From Bacteroidota bacterium (lineage in GTDB: Bacteria; Bacteroidota; Bacteroidia; UBA8524): 64,000 bases of DNA. A model generated the notes under the pieces. That model was not told the DNA's origin. It ran no database searches and worked only from the letters and a program-made list of their open reading frames with translations. The number at the start of each line of letters is the position of its first letter. Positions within the stretch are counted from its first letter, which is position 1. Positions 26,594 to 34,922 of this stretch are shown here, one piece after another. The DNA lies in contig WGMZ01000026.1 of the NCBI GenBank assembly GCA_016124735.1, forward strand, positions 24,640 through 88,639, written 5' to 3'. A program made the position numbers and the translations under genes.

Positions 26594-27262
26594 ATGGATT
26601 TAGGCCCAATACTGATTTTTATTCCAATCGCATTTTCCACCTTGTTCCCTGTAGTAAACCCAATTGGGACCGGAATTTTATTTTTGAACCTAACCACCGA
26701 AGCATCCAGTCCACTAAGAAGACAAATAGCAAGGAAAATTGCTGCCAATTCGCTGGTGGTCATGCTTTTTGTCCTGATGATAGGACTTTATGTACTCGAG
26801 CTATTCGGTTTGAGTATCCCGGTTGTTCAGTTATGCGGCGGCTTAATCCTATTTTTTATGGGGTGGCAGTCACTTCACTCCAGCGATGGGACGAACGACG
26901 CAAGCAAGAAAGACTATGTGAGGGAAGATGTAAAATCGGTTTACGAAAACCAGGCCTTTTACCCCTTCACTTTTCCTTTAACAATAGGCCCCGGGACCAT
27001 TGCTGCGGGACTCACACTCAGCGCAGAAGCATCAAAAACAGCCGGAATTATTAAATGGGAGAATTATTTAGGGATAACCATTGCTATGCTGCTGGTAGCC
27101 ATTGTCATTTACATCTCCTACGGCTACTCCGATTTAATAGTTCATCGTTTGTCACCTAGTTTGCGGAAAGTAATCATGCGTTTGCTGAACTTTATTCTTC
27201 TATGTATTGGTGGACAAATCACTGTCAATGGAATACATGCGATTATTCAGTCATTTCAGTAA
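26594..27262 (+). CDS. MarC-family membrane protein
   Basis: The 222-residue protein has six hydrophobic helices and the MarC signatures PVVNPIGTGILFL near the N-terminus and FPLTIGPGTIAAGLTLSA in the middle. MarC proteins are inner-membrane proteins of uncertain function; the old link to multiple antibiotic resistance in E. coli is not supported. It is divergent from the exporter operon (125 bases apart) and its 3' end overlaps the convergent MazG-like gene by 20 bases. Confidence 0.92.
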   Translation: MDLGPILIFIPIAFSTLFPVVNPIGTGILFLNLTTEASSPLRRQIARKIAANSLVVMLFVLMIGLYVLELFGLSIPVVQLCGGLILFFMGWQSLHSSDGTNDASKKDYVREDVKSVYENQAFYPFTFPLTIGPGTIAAGLTLSAEASKTAGIIKWENYLGITIAMLLVAIVIYISYGYSDLIVHRLSPSLRKVIMRLLNFILLCIGGQITVNGIHAIIQSFQ

Positions 27263-27740
27263 GAAAGACCTGTAAAACACCTTTTAAGTCAGCTGGAGAG
27301 TATGCAACAGACTTCAAGGTCTTTTCATCTGCCTTCCTGTAAACTAGGTATTTACCGTCTATTTCCTTGAAATAAGCCGACTGCCCCATATTTTCAAAAT
27401 GTTCCACTGTTTTTAGAGCCTCCTCATGCGAATCACAAGCCTTACTCATATTCGAACGCTGAACTTCGTTAAATAACGCTTCAAAAGCATGCTGTAAGCC
27501 AAATTCGAGCACTGCGCCGCTTAGAACATATTGAAGGTCGCATAAGGCATCTGCAATGGCTACCAGGTCATTTTCCGCAATGGCTTCTTTTAATTCATTT
27601 AATTCCTCCTGAAGAAGCTCTACGCGCAAGTCGCAGCGCTTTCCTGAAGGTATTTGGGGCTGATCCAGGATTGGATGGCCGAATGTGGAATGGAATTCAC
27701 CAACCATTTTCAGGCTGTTTGGCATGTTGATTTCTTTCAT
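27243..27740 (-). CDS. MazG-like/PRA-PH nucleoside triphosphate pyrophosphohydrolase
   Basis: The 165-residue protein has the all-alpha NTP pyrophosphatase pattern: an acidic helix ELLQEELNELKEA (41-53) followed by DLVAIADALCDLQYVLSG (58-75), whose Glu and Asp residues would bind Mg2+. The start PNSLKMVGEFHSTFGHP is typical of the phage- and Bacteroidota-type members of this superfamily. They hydrolyse (d)NTPs to monophosphates, cleaning the pool of damaged nucleotides or lowering it. The start overlaps the upstream XRE gene by four bases (ATGA), so both are under one promoter with three palindromes. Its substrate is unknown. Confidence 0.82.
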   Translation of the reverse strand: MKEINMPNSLKMVGEFHSTFGHPILDQPQIPSGKRCDLRVELLQEELNELKEAIAENDLVAIADALCDLQYVLSGAVLEFGLQHAFEALFNEVQRSNMSKACDSHEEALKTVEHFENMGQSAYFKEIDGKYLVYRKADEKTLKSVAYSPADLKGVLQVFLTEMTE

Positions 27741-28069
27741 ATCTTTCGTTTTTCACGCATTTCAAGCTCTAATTCGCGGAGCTCAAGTTGTATTTCCTTT
27801 AATTTTTGTTCGGTTTTATGGAGAAACAACTCCAATTCTTGTGAATTATTAGATCGTTTGAGCCTTTCTCCCTGACCATTTAATAGCCATTCCGGCGCTA
27901 TTTCTGGAAATTTGATAAGAAGTTTTTGGATGAGATCTATACCAGGCTTATTCCTGCCACTGCTAATATGACTAAGCTGTGCCTGAGATACATCCAGGGT
28001 ATTTGCCAATTCACTTTTACTCAATCCGGAGGCATCCATCACAAGCTTAACTCTCTCTCCAATACTCAT
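27737..28069 (-). CDS. XRE-family transcriptional regulator
   Basis: The 110-residue protein has a helix-turn-helix of the Cro/CI type at about residues 5-60 (LSKSELANTLDVSQAQLSHIS), a PEWLLNGQGE motif (78-87) common in these regulators, and a charged coiled-coil C-terminus (about 92-108) likely to dimerise. It has no peptidase or toxin domain. Three TTTAC-N4-GTAAA palindromes stand directly upstream, so negative autoregulation is likely (inference). It is co-translated with the MazG-like enzyme. Confidence 0.88.
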   Translation of the reverse strand: MSIGERVKLVMDASGLSKSELANTLDVSQAQLSHISSGRNKPGIDLIQKLLIKFPEIAPEWLLNGQGERLKRSNNSQELELFLHKTEQKLKEIQLELRELELEMREKRKI

Positions 28070-28126
28070 ATTACAAGTGTAAAGTTGTTTTACAATTGTA
28101 AAGAGAGTTCACTTTACGTTTGTAAA
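28070..28126. promoter_or_regulatory. three operator-like palindromes of the XRE/MazG unit
   Basis: Three copies of TTTAC-N4-GTAAA occur at 28070-28083 (one mismatch, ATTAC), 28089-28102 (TTTACAATTGTAAA, fully palindromic) and 28113-28126 (centre GTTT). The first touches the start codon of the XRE gene. Spacings of 19 and 24 bases are close to two helical turns. They probably bind the XRE protein. Confidence 0.7.
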
Positions 28127-28473
28127 ATACTTGCTCACATTCTGTGCATTAATGTTCTGATAATACTTAAACAAGTAAATAAATAAAAAATCATATCTAT
28201 TTGATTTACTAAACTTTAAATAAATATATTCCACTTGTATCACTACGGATATTCGAAGCAAAATCAGAGTAAGACATCACTGAACTATTGTAATTTATCG
28301 GAGAAAAATCATGGGCCGAATGTAAAATGAAAGGCCACTTTCCTTCCCTTTTTCCTCTTCTTAAAGGAGAATTCACAAATAAGAATCCTGAATACAACGC
28401 GCAGAATGAAATATACCTTCCATTTTTTTTTCTTGATGGATTAGGTAATTTCGGCAACCGTTAAGGATTTGGT
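28127..28473. other. non-coding interval between XRE and PIG-L genes
   Basis: This 347-base, AT-rich stretch separates two divergent genes and must hold both promoters. I see no convincing gene, tRNA or terminator. A block at about 28340-28380 (TTCCTTCCCTTTTTCCTCTTC, then TTAAAGGAGAATTCAC) looks like one of the dispersed purine/pyrimidine-rich words common between genes here. A partial promoter match TAATTTCG is at 28447-28454. Confidence 0.5.
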
Positions 28474-30951
28474 ATGAGAAAAATAAACTTGATTGCTGCG
28501 TTATTGCTTGGATTCGTGGGATTTTCACACGGACAGGAACAATGGAATGCTGCAAGGATTCAACATGAAATAAATAAACTTCCGGTAAAGGGCACAGTGC
28601 TTTATATCGCAGCACACCCGGACGACGAAAACACCCGCCTGATCACATGGCTTGCGAACGAGAAAAAATTCAGAACCGCCTATCTTTCTCTAACCCGAGG
28701 AGATGGCGGACAAAATCTTATAGGCAATGAATTGGGAGTTAAACTGGGGATTATACGTACCCATGAACTAATGGCCGCCCGGCGTCTGGATGGAGGCGAA
28801 CAGTTCTTTACCCGGGCTTTTGATTTTGGTTACAGCAAATCGCCGGAAGAAACCTTTACCAAATGGAACAAAGATTCCATCCTTTCAGATATGGTTTTTG
28901 TTATTCGGAAAATTCAACCGGATGTCATTATTACCCGCTTCCCTACCGGCGGCTACCCCACACATGGCCACCATACGGCTTCTGCAATACTTGCTTCAGA
29001 AGCATTTGAAGCAGCAGCCGACCCTCAGCGATTTCCAGAGCAGTTTAGCTACGGAGTCAAGCCCTGGAAAGTGAAGGCGCTATTTTGGAACGCTTCTACC
29101 TGGTGGAACAAAAATCTACCCGAGATTGCCGCACAAAATGATAGTTTCTTCTCCGTGGATGTAGGAGGATTTAACCCTTTACTCGGGGCTTCTTACACAG
29201 AAATTGCGGGACGCAGCAGAAGTATGCACAAAAGCCAGGGCTTTGGTTCGGCACAAACTGCCGGACAAGAATGGGAATATTTAAAATTAATCCAATCACA
29301 CACAGAACTGAATCAGAAATATCCGTTCGCTTTTATTTCAGAAACTATCGAAAAAGAAGGATTCAAAAATCTATTTAATAAAATATCATACACAACTGAT
29401 AATAATCATTTTAACGAGTACATGACAAATATTGTCAATATGTATAAATGGTTTGATTCGAATGATTCTACCCCACTATTACAACACCGTAAAGAACAGA
29501 TAAAGGAAATTGTCCGACAAAGTCTTGGTTTGAAAATGGAGTTAAATGCTGAGCTTTTAAAATATGGACAAGGTTCTACCCTCCCTGTTGAATTTTCGAT
29601 TTTAACACGTTTAGGCGAAGGAGTAAAACTTCAATCAATAGTACCAGAGGAAGGTGTACAGTCTGTAGATGATTTAGCTAATAAACCAATCTCCACGGAA
29701 ACGGGTATTTCAATCAAGCTTCCATTCAAAATTACATTGTCCGATGAATTCTATACCGAACTCCCCTGGTTAAGCAATGGACTTTCCGGAAGTATGTTTG
29801 CCAATTCATGGAGGGACGGTGGAATATATCCTGGAATTGACAGAAGTGTTAGAATTGATGTGGCCGTAATCGTAAATGAAACAGTATTTCACTATTCGGT
29901 TCCGCTCGCTTTTAAGTCCATCGATCCTGTAAAAGGCGAAAGAAATTTCCCTGTAATAATTCAACCAAGATTGGAAGCAAAACTGGAAAGCGACAACCTT
30001 TTGTTCATTAATAAGCAGGAAGAGCAGCTTTCTCTATCTATTATTTCTCATGCTCCTTATAAGGGGAGAGTTTATACCCATTTCAGCGGGCATTTCTCTT
30101 CCAGCAAAGGGCCACGTGGAGGATTTGACTTTCAATCAGACACGAGTTACCAATTGAACTTGTCCGTTTCATTGCTTACGCCCAATGGTCAGGGAATAAT
30201 GGAATTTAGAGCAGAAGGGACAGAGCTTAGAAAAGTGAACATTATAGAATACGACCATATTGGAATTATTCAACATTGCGAAGTTCCCAAACTCAACCTA
30301 AATGCGCTTGAGATAAAATCCAGCACAAGAAAAATTGCCTACTTACAGGGCGCTGGCGATGATGTAGCGGATTATTTGCGGATTACAGGCTTTGACGTGA
30401 CAGATATTCGTCAGGATGATTTAATTCCGGAAGTTCTTTCCAAATACAATGTAATCATTTTAGGAATTCGTGCCTACAACACGCTTAACATTACAGATGA
30501 GCAACAAAAGAACCTAATGGATTATGCGCAAAACGGAGGACATGTGATTGTTCAGTACCTCACTACCCGTGGTTTAAAACGAAAAAACTTCGGACCTTAT
30601 CCTTTGGAAATCACCCACGACCGCGTTACACAGGAAGACGCAGCCATGAATTTCATTTCCGACTCAGAACCGCTTTTAATTGGGCCGAACAAAATAACGG
30701 AGACCGATTTCTCCAATTGGGTGCAGGAAAGAGGATTGTATTTTGCCGGTTCCTGGGACGAACATTACCGGCCTGTATTTCGCTGTCACGACACGGGTGA
30801 GCCGGACCTGGAAGGAGCTTTACTTGTGGCTGATTACGGAAAGGGAAGTTTTATCTATACGGGCATTTCATTTTTCAGACAGCTGCCTGCAGGAGTTCCC
30901 GGAGCCTACCGACTACTCGGTAATTTAATTGAATACCAAAATCCCGGGTAA
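28474..30951 (+). CDS. secreted PIG-L (LmbE-like) family deacetylase with C-terminal GATase-like domain
   Basis: The 825-residue protein has a signal peptide (MRKINLIAALLLGFVGFSHG). The PIG-L zinc site follows: AHPDDE (residues 47-52) and THGHHTA (about 165-171). The family removes acetyl groups from N-acetylglucosamine-type sugars or related amides using zinc. After a beta-rich middle (about 330-600), residues from about 615 on (RKIAYLQGAGDDVADYLRIT, then YNVIILGIRAYN and GGHVIVQY) look like a class I glutamine amidotransferase/ThuA-like fold. Export to the periplasm is indicated by the signal. It is followed after one base by a microprotein gene and then a sodium symporter, suggesting that a sugar or amino-sugar product is taken up by the latter (inference). 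Confidence 0.9.
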   Translation: MRKINLIAALLLGFVGFSHGQEQWNAARIQHEINKLPVKGTVLYIAAHPDDENTRLITWLANEKKFRTAYLSLTRGDGGQNLIGNELGVKLGIIRTHELMAARRLDGGEQFFTRAFDFGYSKSPEETFTKWNKDSILSDMVFVIRKIQPDVIITRFPTGGYPTHGHHTASAILASEAFEAAADPQRFPEQFSYGVKPWKVKALFWNASTWWNKNLPEIAAQNDSFFSVDVGGFNPLLGASYTEIAGRSRSMHKSQGFGSAQTAGQEWEYLKLIQSHTELNQKYPFAFISETIEKEGFKNLFNKISYTTDNNHFNEYMTNIVNMYKWFDSNDSTPLLQHRKEQIKEIVRQSLGLKMELNAELLKYGQGSTLPVEFSILTRLGEGVKLQSIVPEEGVQSVDDLANKPISTETGISIKLPFKITLSDEFYTELPWLSNGLSGSMFANSWRDGGIYPGIDRSVRIDVAVIVNETVFHYSVPLAFKSIDPVKGERNFPVIIQPRLEAKLESDNLLFINKQEEQLSLSIISHAPYKGRVYTHFSGHFSSSKGPRGGFDFQSDTSYQLNLSVSLLTPNGQGIMEFRAEGTELRKVNIIEYDHIGIIQHCEVPKLNLNALEIKSSTRKIAYLQGAGDDVADYLRITGFDVTDIRQDDLIPEVLSKYNVIILGIRAYNTLNITDEQQKNLMDYAQNGGHVIVQYLTTRGLKRKNFGPYPLEITHDRVTQEDAAMNFISDSEPLLIGPNKITETDFSNWVQERGLYFAGSWDEHYRPVFRCHDTGEPDLEGALLVADYGKGSFIYTGISFFRQLPAGVPGAYRLLGNLIEYQNPG

Positions 30952-30952
30952 G

Positions 30953-31048
30953 ATGAAGAGTAATACGAAGTGGGCCCGTTGGTACATTTTTGTTTTGAGC
31001 ATGCTGCTGCTGGAAATTATTTTCGGGATTTGGTGGACATATCATTGA
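30953..31048 (+). CDS. 31-residue single-pass membrane microprotein
   Basis: An ATG one base after the deacetylase stop opens a 31-codon frame ending in TGA one base before the symporter ATG. The product starts MKSNTKWARWYIFVLSMLLL and continues with a hydrophobic segment to a WWTYH end: a basic N-terminus, one membrane helix of about 19-20 residues and aromatic anchors at both ends. The gaps of exactly one base on both sides and the protein-like composition argue for a real gene rather than chance. Small subunits are known for some sodium:solute symporters, so a partner role with the next gene is likely but is inference. Confidence 0.7.
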   Translation: MKSNTKWARWYIFVLSMLLLEIIFGIWWTYH

Positions 31049-31049
31049 G

Positions 31050-32732
31050 ATGGCAGGACTTGATTGGATTGTACTTCTTTTGACACTCGGCTTTATTGTC
31101 AGTTTTGGCATATATCGATCGCGTGGAAGCCGCACTCTCAACTCGTTTCTTAAGGGAGGAAATACTGACAACTGGATGACAGTTGGACTCTCTGTCATGG
31201 CAACTCAAGCCAGTGCCATTACTTTTCTGTCCGCCACAGGCCAGGGCTACGAATCAGGACTTGGATTTGCTCAATTCTATTTCGGAATGCCATTGGCTAT
31301 TGTGCTTATCTGTGCAGTATTTATTCCTATTTACTATAAACTCAATGTTTTTACCGCATACGAATACCTGGAAAGCAGGTTCGACTTAAAAACCCGGCTA
31401 TTCACTGCATTTCTGTTCCTTGTATCGAGAGCTTTTGCTGCCGGGATAACCATTTTCGCGCCGGCTATCGTGTTAAGCACACTGTTCGAATGGCCGCTGT
31501 ACCTCACCAATATTGCCATCGGACTTTTGGTGATTCTGTATACCGTTAGCGGAGGCAGCAAGGCTGTGATCGTTACACAGCGACAACAGATGATGGTGAT
31601 ATTTTTTGGAATGTTCCTGGCATTTTACCTGATCATCGATTCCTTTCCAGAGGAGGTTGGAATTAATGAAGCAATCAGATTGGCGCGACTTGGGGATAAA
31701 TTAAATATCGTTAATACTGAATTCAACCTGAACGAACGTTATACCTTATGGTCGGGATTATTGGGTGGCTTCTTCCTGTTCTTAAGTTACTTTGGCACCG
31801 ATCAGTCGCAGGTACAACGCTATATTACAGCAAGTAACACAGACCAAAGCAGGATTGGATTGCTTTTTAATGCACTGTTCAAAGTTCCGATGCAGGTATT
31901 TATTTTGCTATGTGGGGTCATGCTTTTTGCCTTTTTCCAGTTTGAAAAGGTTCCGGCATACTTCAATGCCCAACAATACGAAAGAGCCTTACAAAGCAAC
32001 AAAGGAGATTCATTAAATTTATTAGCCTCTGAACTGGAATCTTTGGACACCCGAAAAGCAAGCCTTGCCCTTTCAGCTGCCAAAGGAAACAACACCCGGG
32101 AATACCAGTTGATTTTGAATTCCAGAAATCAGAAACAGGTGGAATTGAGATCCCTGATGTCGCGAGCCCTGCCTGAAGAAAGTATCAAGGATACCGATTA
32201 TGTCTTTCTTTACTATGTACTTCATTATTTCCCGCCCGGGGTGGTAGGCCTTCTTCTCGCTGTGATTCTCAGCGCTGCCATGTCTTCCACTTCAGGTGAG
32301 CTCAATGCACTCGCTTCTACAGCAATGGTCGACTTTTACAGAAGATTGAACTACAAAAAAGACTTGAGTCCAAAGCAAGAAGTGCGTGCTTCCAGGCTTT
32401 GGACTTTGTTCTGGGGACTTCTCGCCATTGTATTTGCATTATCGGCTAACCTGTTTGAAAACCTGATCCAGTTAGTCAATATTATCGGATCGCTGTTTTA
32501 CGGAACCATTTTAGGGATTTTCGTTTGCGGCTTTTTCATTCGAAGAATTCATGCGAAGCATGTCTTGCAATCTGCCATTCTTGCCGAAGCAGGTGTTATT
32601 ATCGCTCATACCTTCACCGATTTAAGTTTCCTTTGGCTCAATCCAATCGGTTGTTTACTTGTCGTATTTATCGCTTTGTTTTTCAGCTACTTATACAAAT
32701 ATGATTCGCCTGTAAAATCGAAAATATCATAA
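31050..32732 (+). CDS. sodium:solute symporter (SSS family)
   Basis: The 560-residue protein has about 13 hydrophobic helices in the LeuT-fold order of the SSS family. Recognisable pieces are GLSVMATQASAITFLSATGQ (TM2 region), YTVSGGSKAVIVTQRQQMM, FLSYFGTDQSQVQRYITA and the late ILSAAMSSTSGELNALAS, which contains the serine/threonine-rich sodium site. A hydrophilic insertion of about 80 residues (about 300-380) between helices is longer than usual. It imports a solute with sodium across the inner membrane; substrate unknown, possibly a sugar released by the co-encoded deacetylase. The gene starts one base after the microprotein. Confidence 0.92.
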   Translation: MAGLDWIVLLLTLGFIVSFGIYRSRGSRTLNSFLKGGNTDNWMTVGLSVMATQASAITFLSATGQGYESGLGFAQFYFGMPLAIVLICAVFIPIYYKLNVFTAYEYLESRFDLKTRLFTAFLFLVSRAFAAGITIFAPAIVLSTLFEWPLYLTNIAIGLLVILYTVSGGSKAVIVTQRQQMMVIFFGMFLAFYLIIDSFPEEVGINEAIRLARLGDKLNIVNTEFNLNERYTLWSGLLGGFFLFLSYFGTDQSQVQRYITASNTDQSRIGLLFNALFKVPMQVFILLCGVMLFAFFQFEKVPAYFNAQQYERALQSNKGDSLNLLASELESLDTRKASLALSAAKGNNTREYQLILNSRNQKQVELRSLMSRALPEESIKDTDYVFLYYVLHYFPPGVVGLLLAVILSAAMSSTSGELNALASTAMVDFYRRLNYKKDLSPKQEVRASRLWTLFWGLLAIVFALSANLFENLIQLVNIIGSLFYGTILGIFVCGFFIRRIHAKHVLQSAILAEAGVIIAHTFTDLSFLWLNPIGCLLVVFIALFFSYLYKYDSPVKSKIS

Positions 32733-32746
32733 ATCAAGACTTCCTT

Positions 32747-32754
32747 TAATTTTG
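32747..32754 (+). promoter_or_regulatory. -7 promoter element ahead of terC
   Basis: TAATTTTG matches TAnnTTTG fully, 18 bases before the ATG at 32773. No good TTG lies 19-20 bases upstream, so support is partial. Confidence 0.4.
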
Positions 32755-32772
32755 CAAACCAATAATTATACT

Positions 32773-33504
32773 ATGCTTGAAACATTTGCCACCAGCGCTG
32801 CATGGATCTCTTTACTCACATTAACACTTATGGAAATTATTCTGGGAATTGATAATGTTATATTTATCTCCATTGTAGCTGGCAAACTTCCAGAGAAAGA
32901 ACAAAAAAGGGCCCGAGGAATCGGATTGTTTCTAGCTTTATTCATCCGCATAGTGCTTTTGATGGCTATCAGCTGGATCATTGGCCTGACGAGTCCTGTT
33001 TTTACGGTCTTTCAAAATGAAATTTCCTGGAGAGATCTCATCCTTATAGCCGGAGGTTTGTTTTTAATTGGAAAAAGTACGCTCGAAATTCACCAGCGTA
33101 TTGAATACGGTGAAGAAGCTCCCGAAGGAATGAATCAAAAAAGAAATTCTTTTTCCAAGGTAGTAATACAAATCATGTTGCTGGATGTGGTTTTCTCTTT
33201 TGATTCCATCATTACCGCCGTGGGTCTTGCCGACCATATCAGCATCATGATCCTTGCAGTGATTATCTCCATGGGCATCATGTTTCTTTTTGCCTCTCCT
33301 GTCAGTCGGTTTATCCATCAAAATCCTACCATGAAGATGTTGGCACTCTCCTTTTTAATAATGATTGGAATGACATTAATCGTAGAAGCTTTGGAATATG
33401 AGGTCCCCAAAGGTTACGTTTACTTTGCCATGGCTTTTTCTCTCCTGGTTGAGAGTCTGAATATTCGGCTCAGAAAAAAAGACAGCAAGCGCGAACAGGC
33501 ATAA
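32773..33504 (+). CDS. TerC-family integral membrane protein
   Basis: I chose the ATG at 32773 (243 residues, MLETFATSAAW); an earlier in-frame TTG lies inside the -7 promoter box and is rejected. Seven hydrophobic helices and the paired acidic motifs GIDNVIFISIVAGKL and LDVVFSFDSIITAVG identify TerC. The aspartates are thought to bind metal ions; members are linked to manganese export and to loading of metal on secreted enzymes, and historically to tellurite resistance. The C-terminus is a basic cytoplasmic tail. It has its own likely promoter and a terminator shared with the convergent DUF2911 gene. Confidence 0.92.
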   Translation: MLETFATSAAWISLLTLTLMEIILGIDNVIFISIVAGKLPEKEQKRARGIGLFLALFIRIVLLMAISWIIGLTSPVFTVFQNEISWRDLILIAGGLFLIGKSTLEIHQRIEYGEEAPEGMNQKRNSFSKVVIQIMLLDVVFSFDSIITAVGLADHISIMILAVIISMGIMFLFASPVSRFIHQNPTMKMLALSFLIMIGMTLIVEALEYEVPKGYVYFAMAFSLLVESLNIRLRKKDSKREQA

Positions 33505-33505
33505 A

Positions 33506-33535
33506 AAAATCCGCCATGGAGTACCGGCGGATTTT
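33506..33535. terminator. bidirectional terminator
   Basis: AAAATCCGCC and GGCGGATTTT form a perfect 10-bp stem with a 10-base loop between convergent terC and the DUF2911 gene. Confidence 0.85.
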
Positions 33536-33556
33536 CAACTATTTTAAACTGCTGAA

Positions 33557-34387
33557 TTATTTCCAGTCGTTAAGTGCTTTCTCTACCTGCGATTTCCAAA
33601 AGAATCCATCTACATTCTTCATTCCCAGTTCATGTGCACGCTTGGCAGAATTTAGAGCGCCTTTTTTATCATTCAATTTGTACTGAATCTGCGCTTTAAT
33701 CCAAATAACAAACCAACTATCCGGATTTATTTTATCTGCTTGAGTAATATAATCCAGCGCAACATGCATATCTCCATCATGGTCCAGTAGGTATCTTGCC
33801 CCATTGGCATAATTTCTCCAGCTTCCTTTGATGGCATCATCAATATTCTTCATGGCCATCGCATCGGTTGCTACGGTAAAAGGAATAGAAATGCGGGTTG
33901 TTGCCCATTCCATCACGATGTTTCCACCATTCTCATCAAAATCAGCAATTTGAAAATTCAGGCGTTCTCTTTCTTGGCAGGTAGCCGCCTTCACTTGTAT
34001 GCGAAGGGCATCTTCTTCCTGTTTGTAACTTGAAGTACCACTTTGATTGTAATTTTTATTCAGGATAAAGGTCCATTCATTTTCACCAGGAATGGTAAAT
34101 ATGGAATAGGTTCCTGCCGGAACTTCATTTCCAGCCAATTGAATTGGAGTAGAGAAGGAAATTTTGGTACAACCGTTGGCACCAGTTCTCCACAGTTCAT
34201 TGTAAGGAAGCAATTCTCCAAAAATTTTACGCCCTTTTACACCAGGTGCACTGTATTCGATTTTAATTTCCGTTAATCCGACTACTTGCGAAACTGAAGC
34301 AGCAGGACTCGGTTGTGGCAAATCGAGCTGTGCATGTGCGGCTGATGCGCCGACTACTGCACTAAAAAGTAAAATGAGTTTTTTCAT
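33557..34387 (-). CDS. DUF2911 domain protein, exported
   Basis: The 276-residue protein has a signal peptide (MKKLILLFSAVVGASAAHAQ). The DUF2911 core follows (about 30-170, IKIEYSAPGVKGRKIFGELL and ELWRTGANGCTKISFSTPI), a beta-rich domain of unknown function widespread in Bacteroidota. The C-terminal 100 residues (KNIDDAIKGSWRNYANGARY, then ALDYITQADKINPDSWFVIW) are helical and TPR-like. It is a periplasmic or outer-membrane-associated protein of unknown role. Confidence 0.88.
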   Translation of the reverse strand: MKKLILLFSAVVGASAAHAQLDLPQPSPAASVSQVVGLTEIKIEYSAPGVKGRKIFGELLPYNELWRTGANGCTKISFSTPIQLAGNEVPAGTYSIFTIPGENEWTFILNKNYNQSGTSSYKQEEDALRIQVKAATCQERERLNFQIADFDENGGNIVMEWATTRISIPFTVATDAMAMKNIDDAIKGSWRNYANGARYLLDHDGDMHVALDYITQADKINPDSWFVIWIKAQIQYKLNDKKGALNSAKRAHELGMKNVDGFFWKSQVEKALNDWK

Positions 34388-34448
34388 TGTATTTACACTA
34401 AATGAGCTGCAAGATTGAAAATCTTTTTCAGACCTTCAAATGCTTTTA

Positions 34449-34919
34449 TCAGAAAAGCAGCAGGATTATTTTCCAAAGGAGCCACAAGGCATAAACTAAT
34501 TTAATCATTACTCCACTCAGGAATCCAAGAAACGCATACGTGGCGGGCCTTATCGCATCAGAGGCAGATTTCCCTGAACTCATCTCTCCCAACCATGCGC
34601 CGACAAACGGACCGAAAATAACACCGGGAATTCCTAAAAATAAGCCAGCCACCACGCCCAAATTCGCGCCGACCACTGCCTTTCGGCTTCCTTTACCCAA
34701 TTTCACCAAGTAACCAGGTAATAGATAATCTGTCAGTGTTATCACCACCATCAGAGCGGTGCAGTACCATAAAAAATCAGAACCTGGGTTTACTCCACCT
34801 AATGAACAGACCTGGATGCCTGCCCAGGCCAGCAAAGGTCCGGGCAATGCCGGTAGAAAACTACCGATAATACCCGCCAATAATAAAAGGATTCCCAATG
34901 TCAGAAGAATCCATTCCAT
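34449..34919 (-). CDS. DUF456 family membrane protein
   Basis: The 156-residue protein has four hydrophobic segments rich in Gly, and the DUF456 landmarks SFLPALPGPLLAWAG near the start, GIPGVIFGPFVGAWLGE in the middle, and a conserved acidic/Gly loop in the second half. Function is unknown. It starts three bases downstream of the next upstream gene's stop (34923), so the two form an operon. Confidence 0.88.
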   Translation of the reverse strand: MEWILLTLGILLLLAGIIGSFLPALPGPLLAWAGIQVCSLGGVNPGSDFLWYCTALMVVITLTDYLLPGYLVKLGKGSRKAVVGANLGVVAGLFLGIPGVIFGPFVGAWLGEMSSGKSASDAIRPATYAFLGFLSGVMIKLVYALWLLWKIILLLF

Positions 34920-34922
34920 GGT

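Noticed and set aside
28209..28457. 82-codon minus-strand frame in the gap before the PIG-L gene
   Set aside because: The product has no coherent fold pattern and includes a stretch that looks like translated intergenic repeat; it occupies promoter space of a divergent pair.
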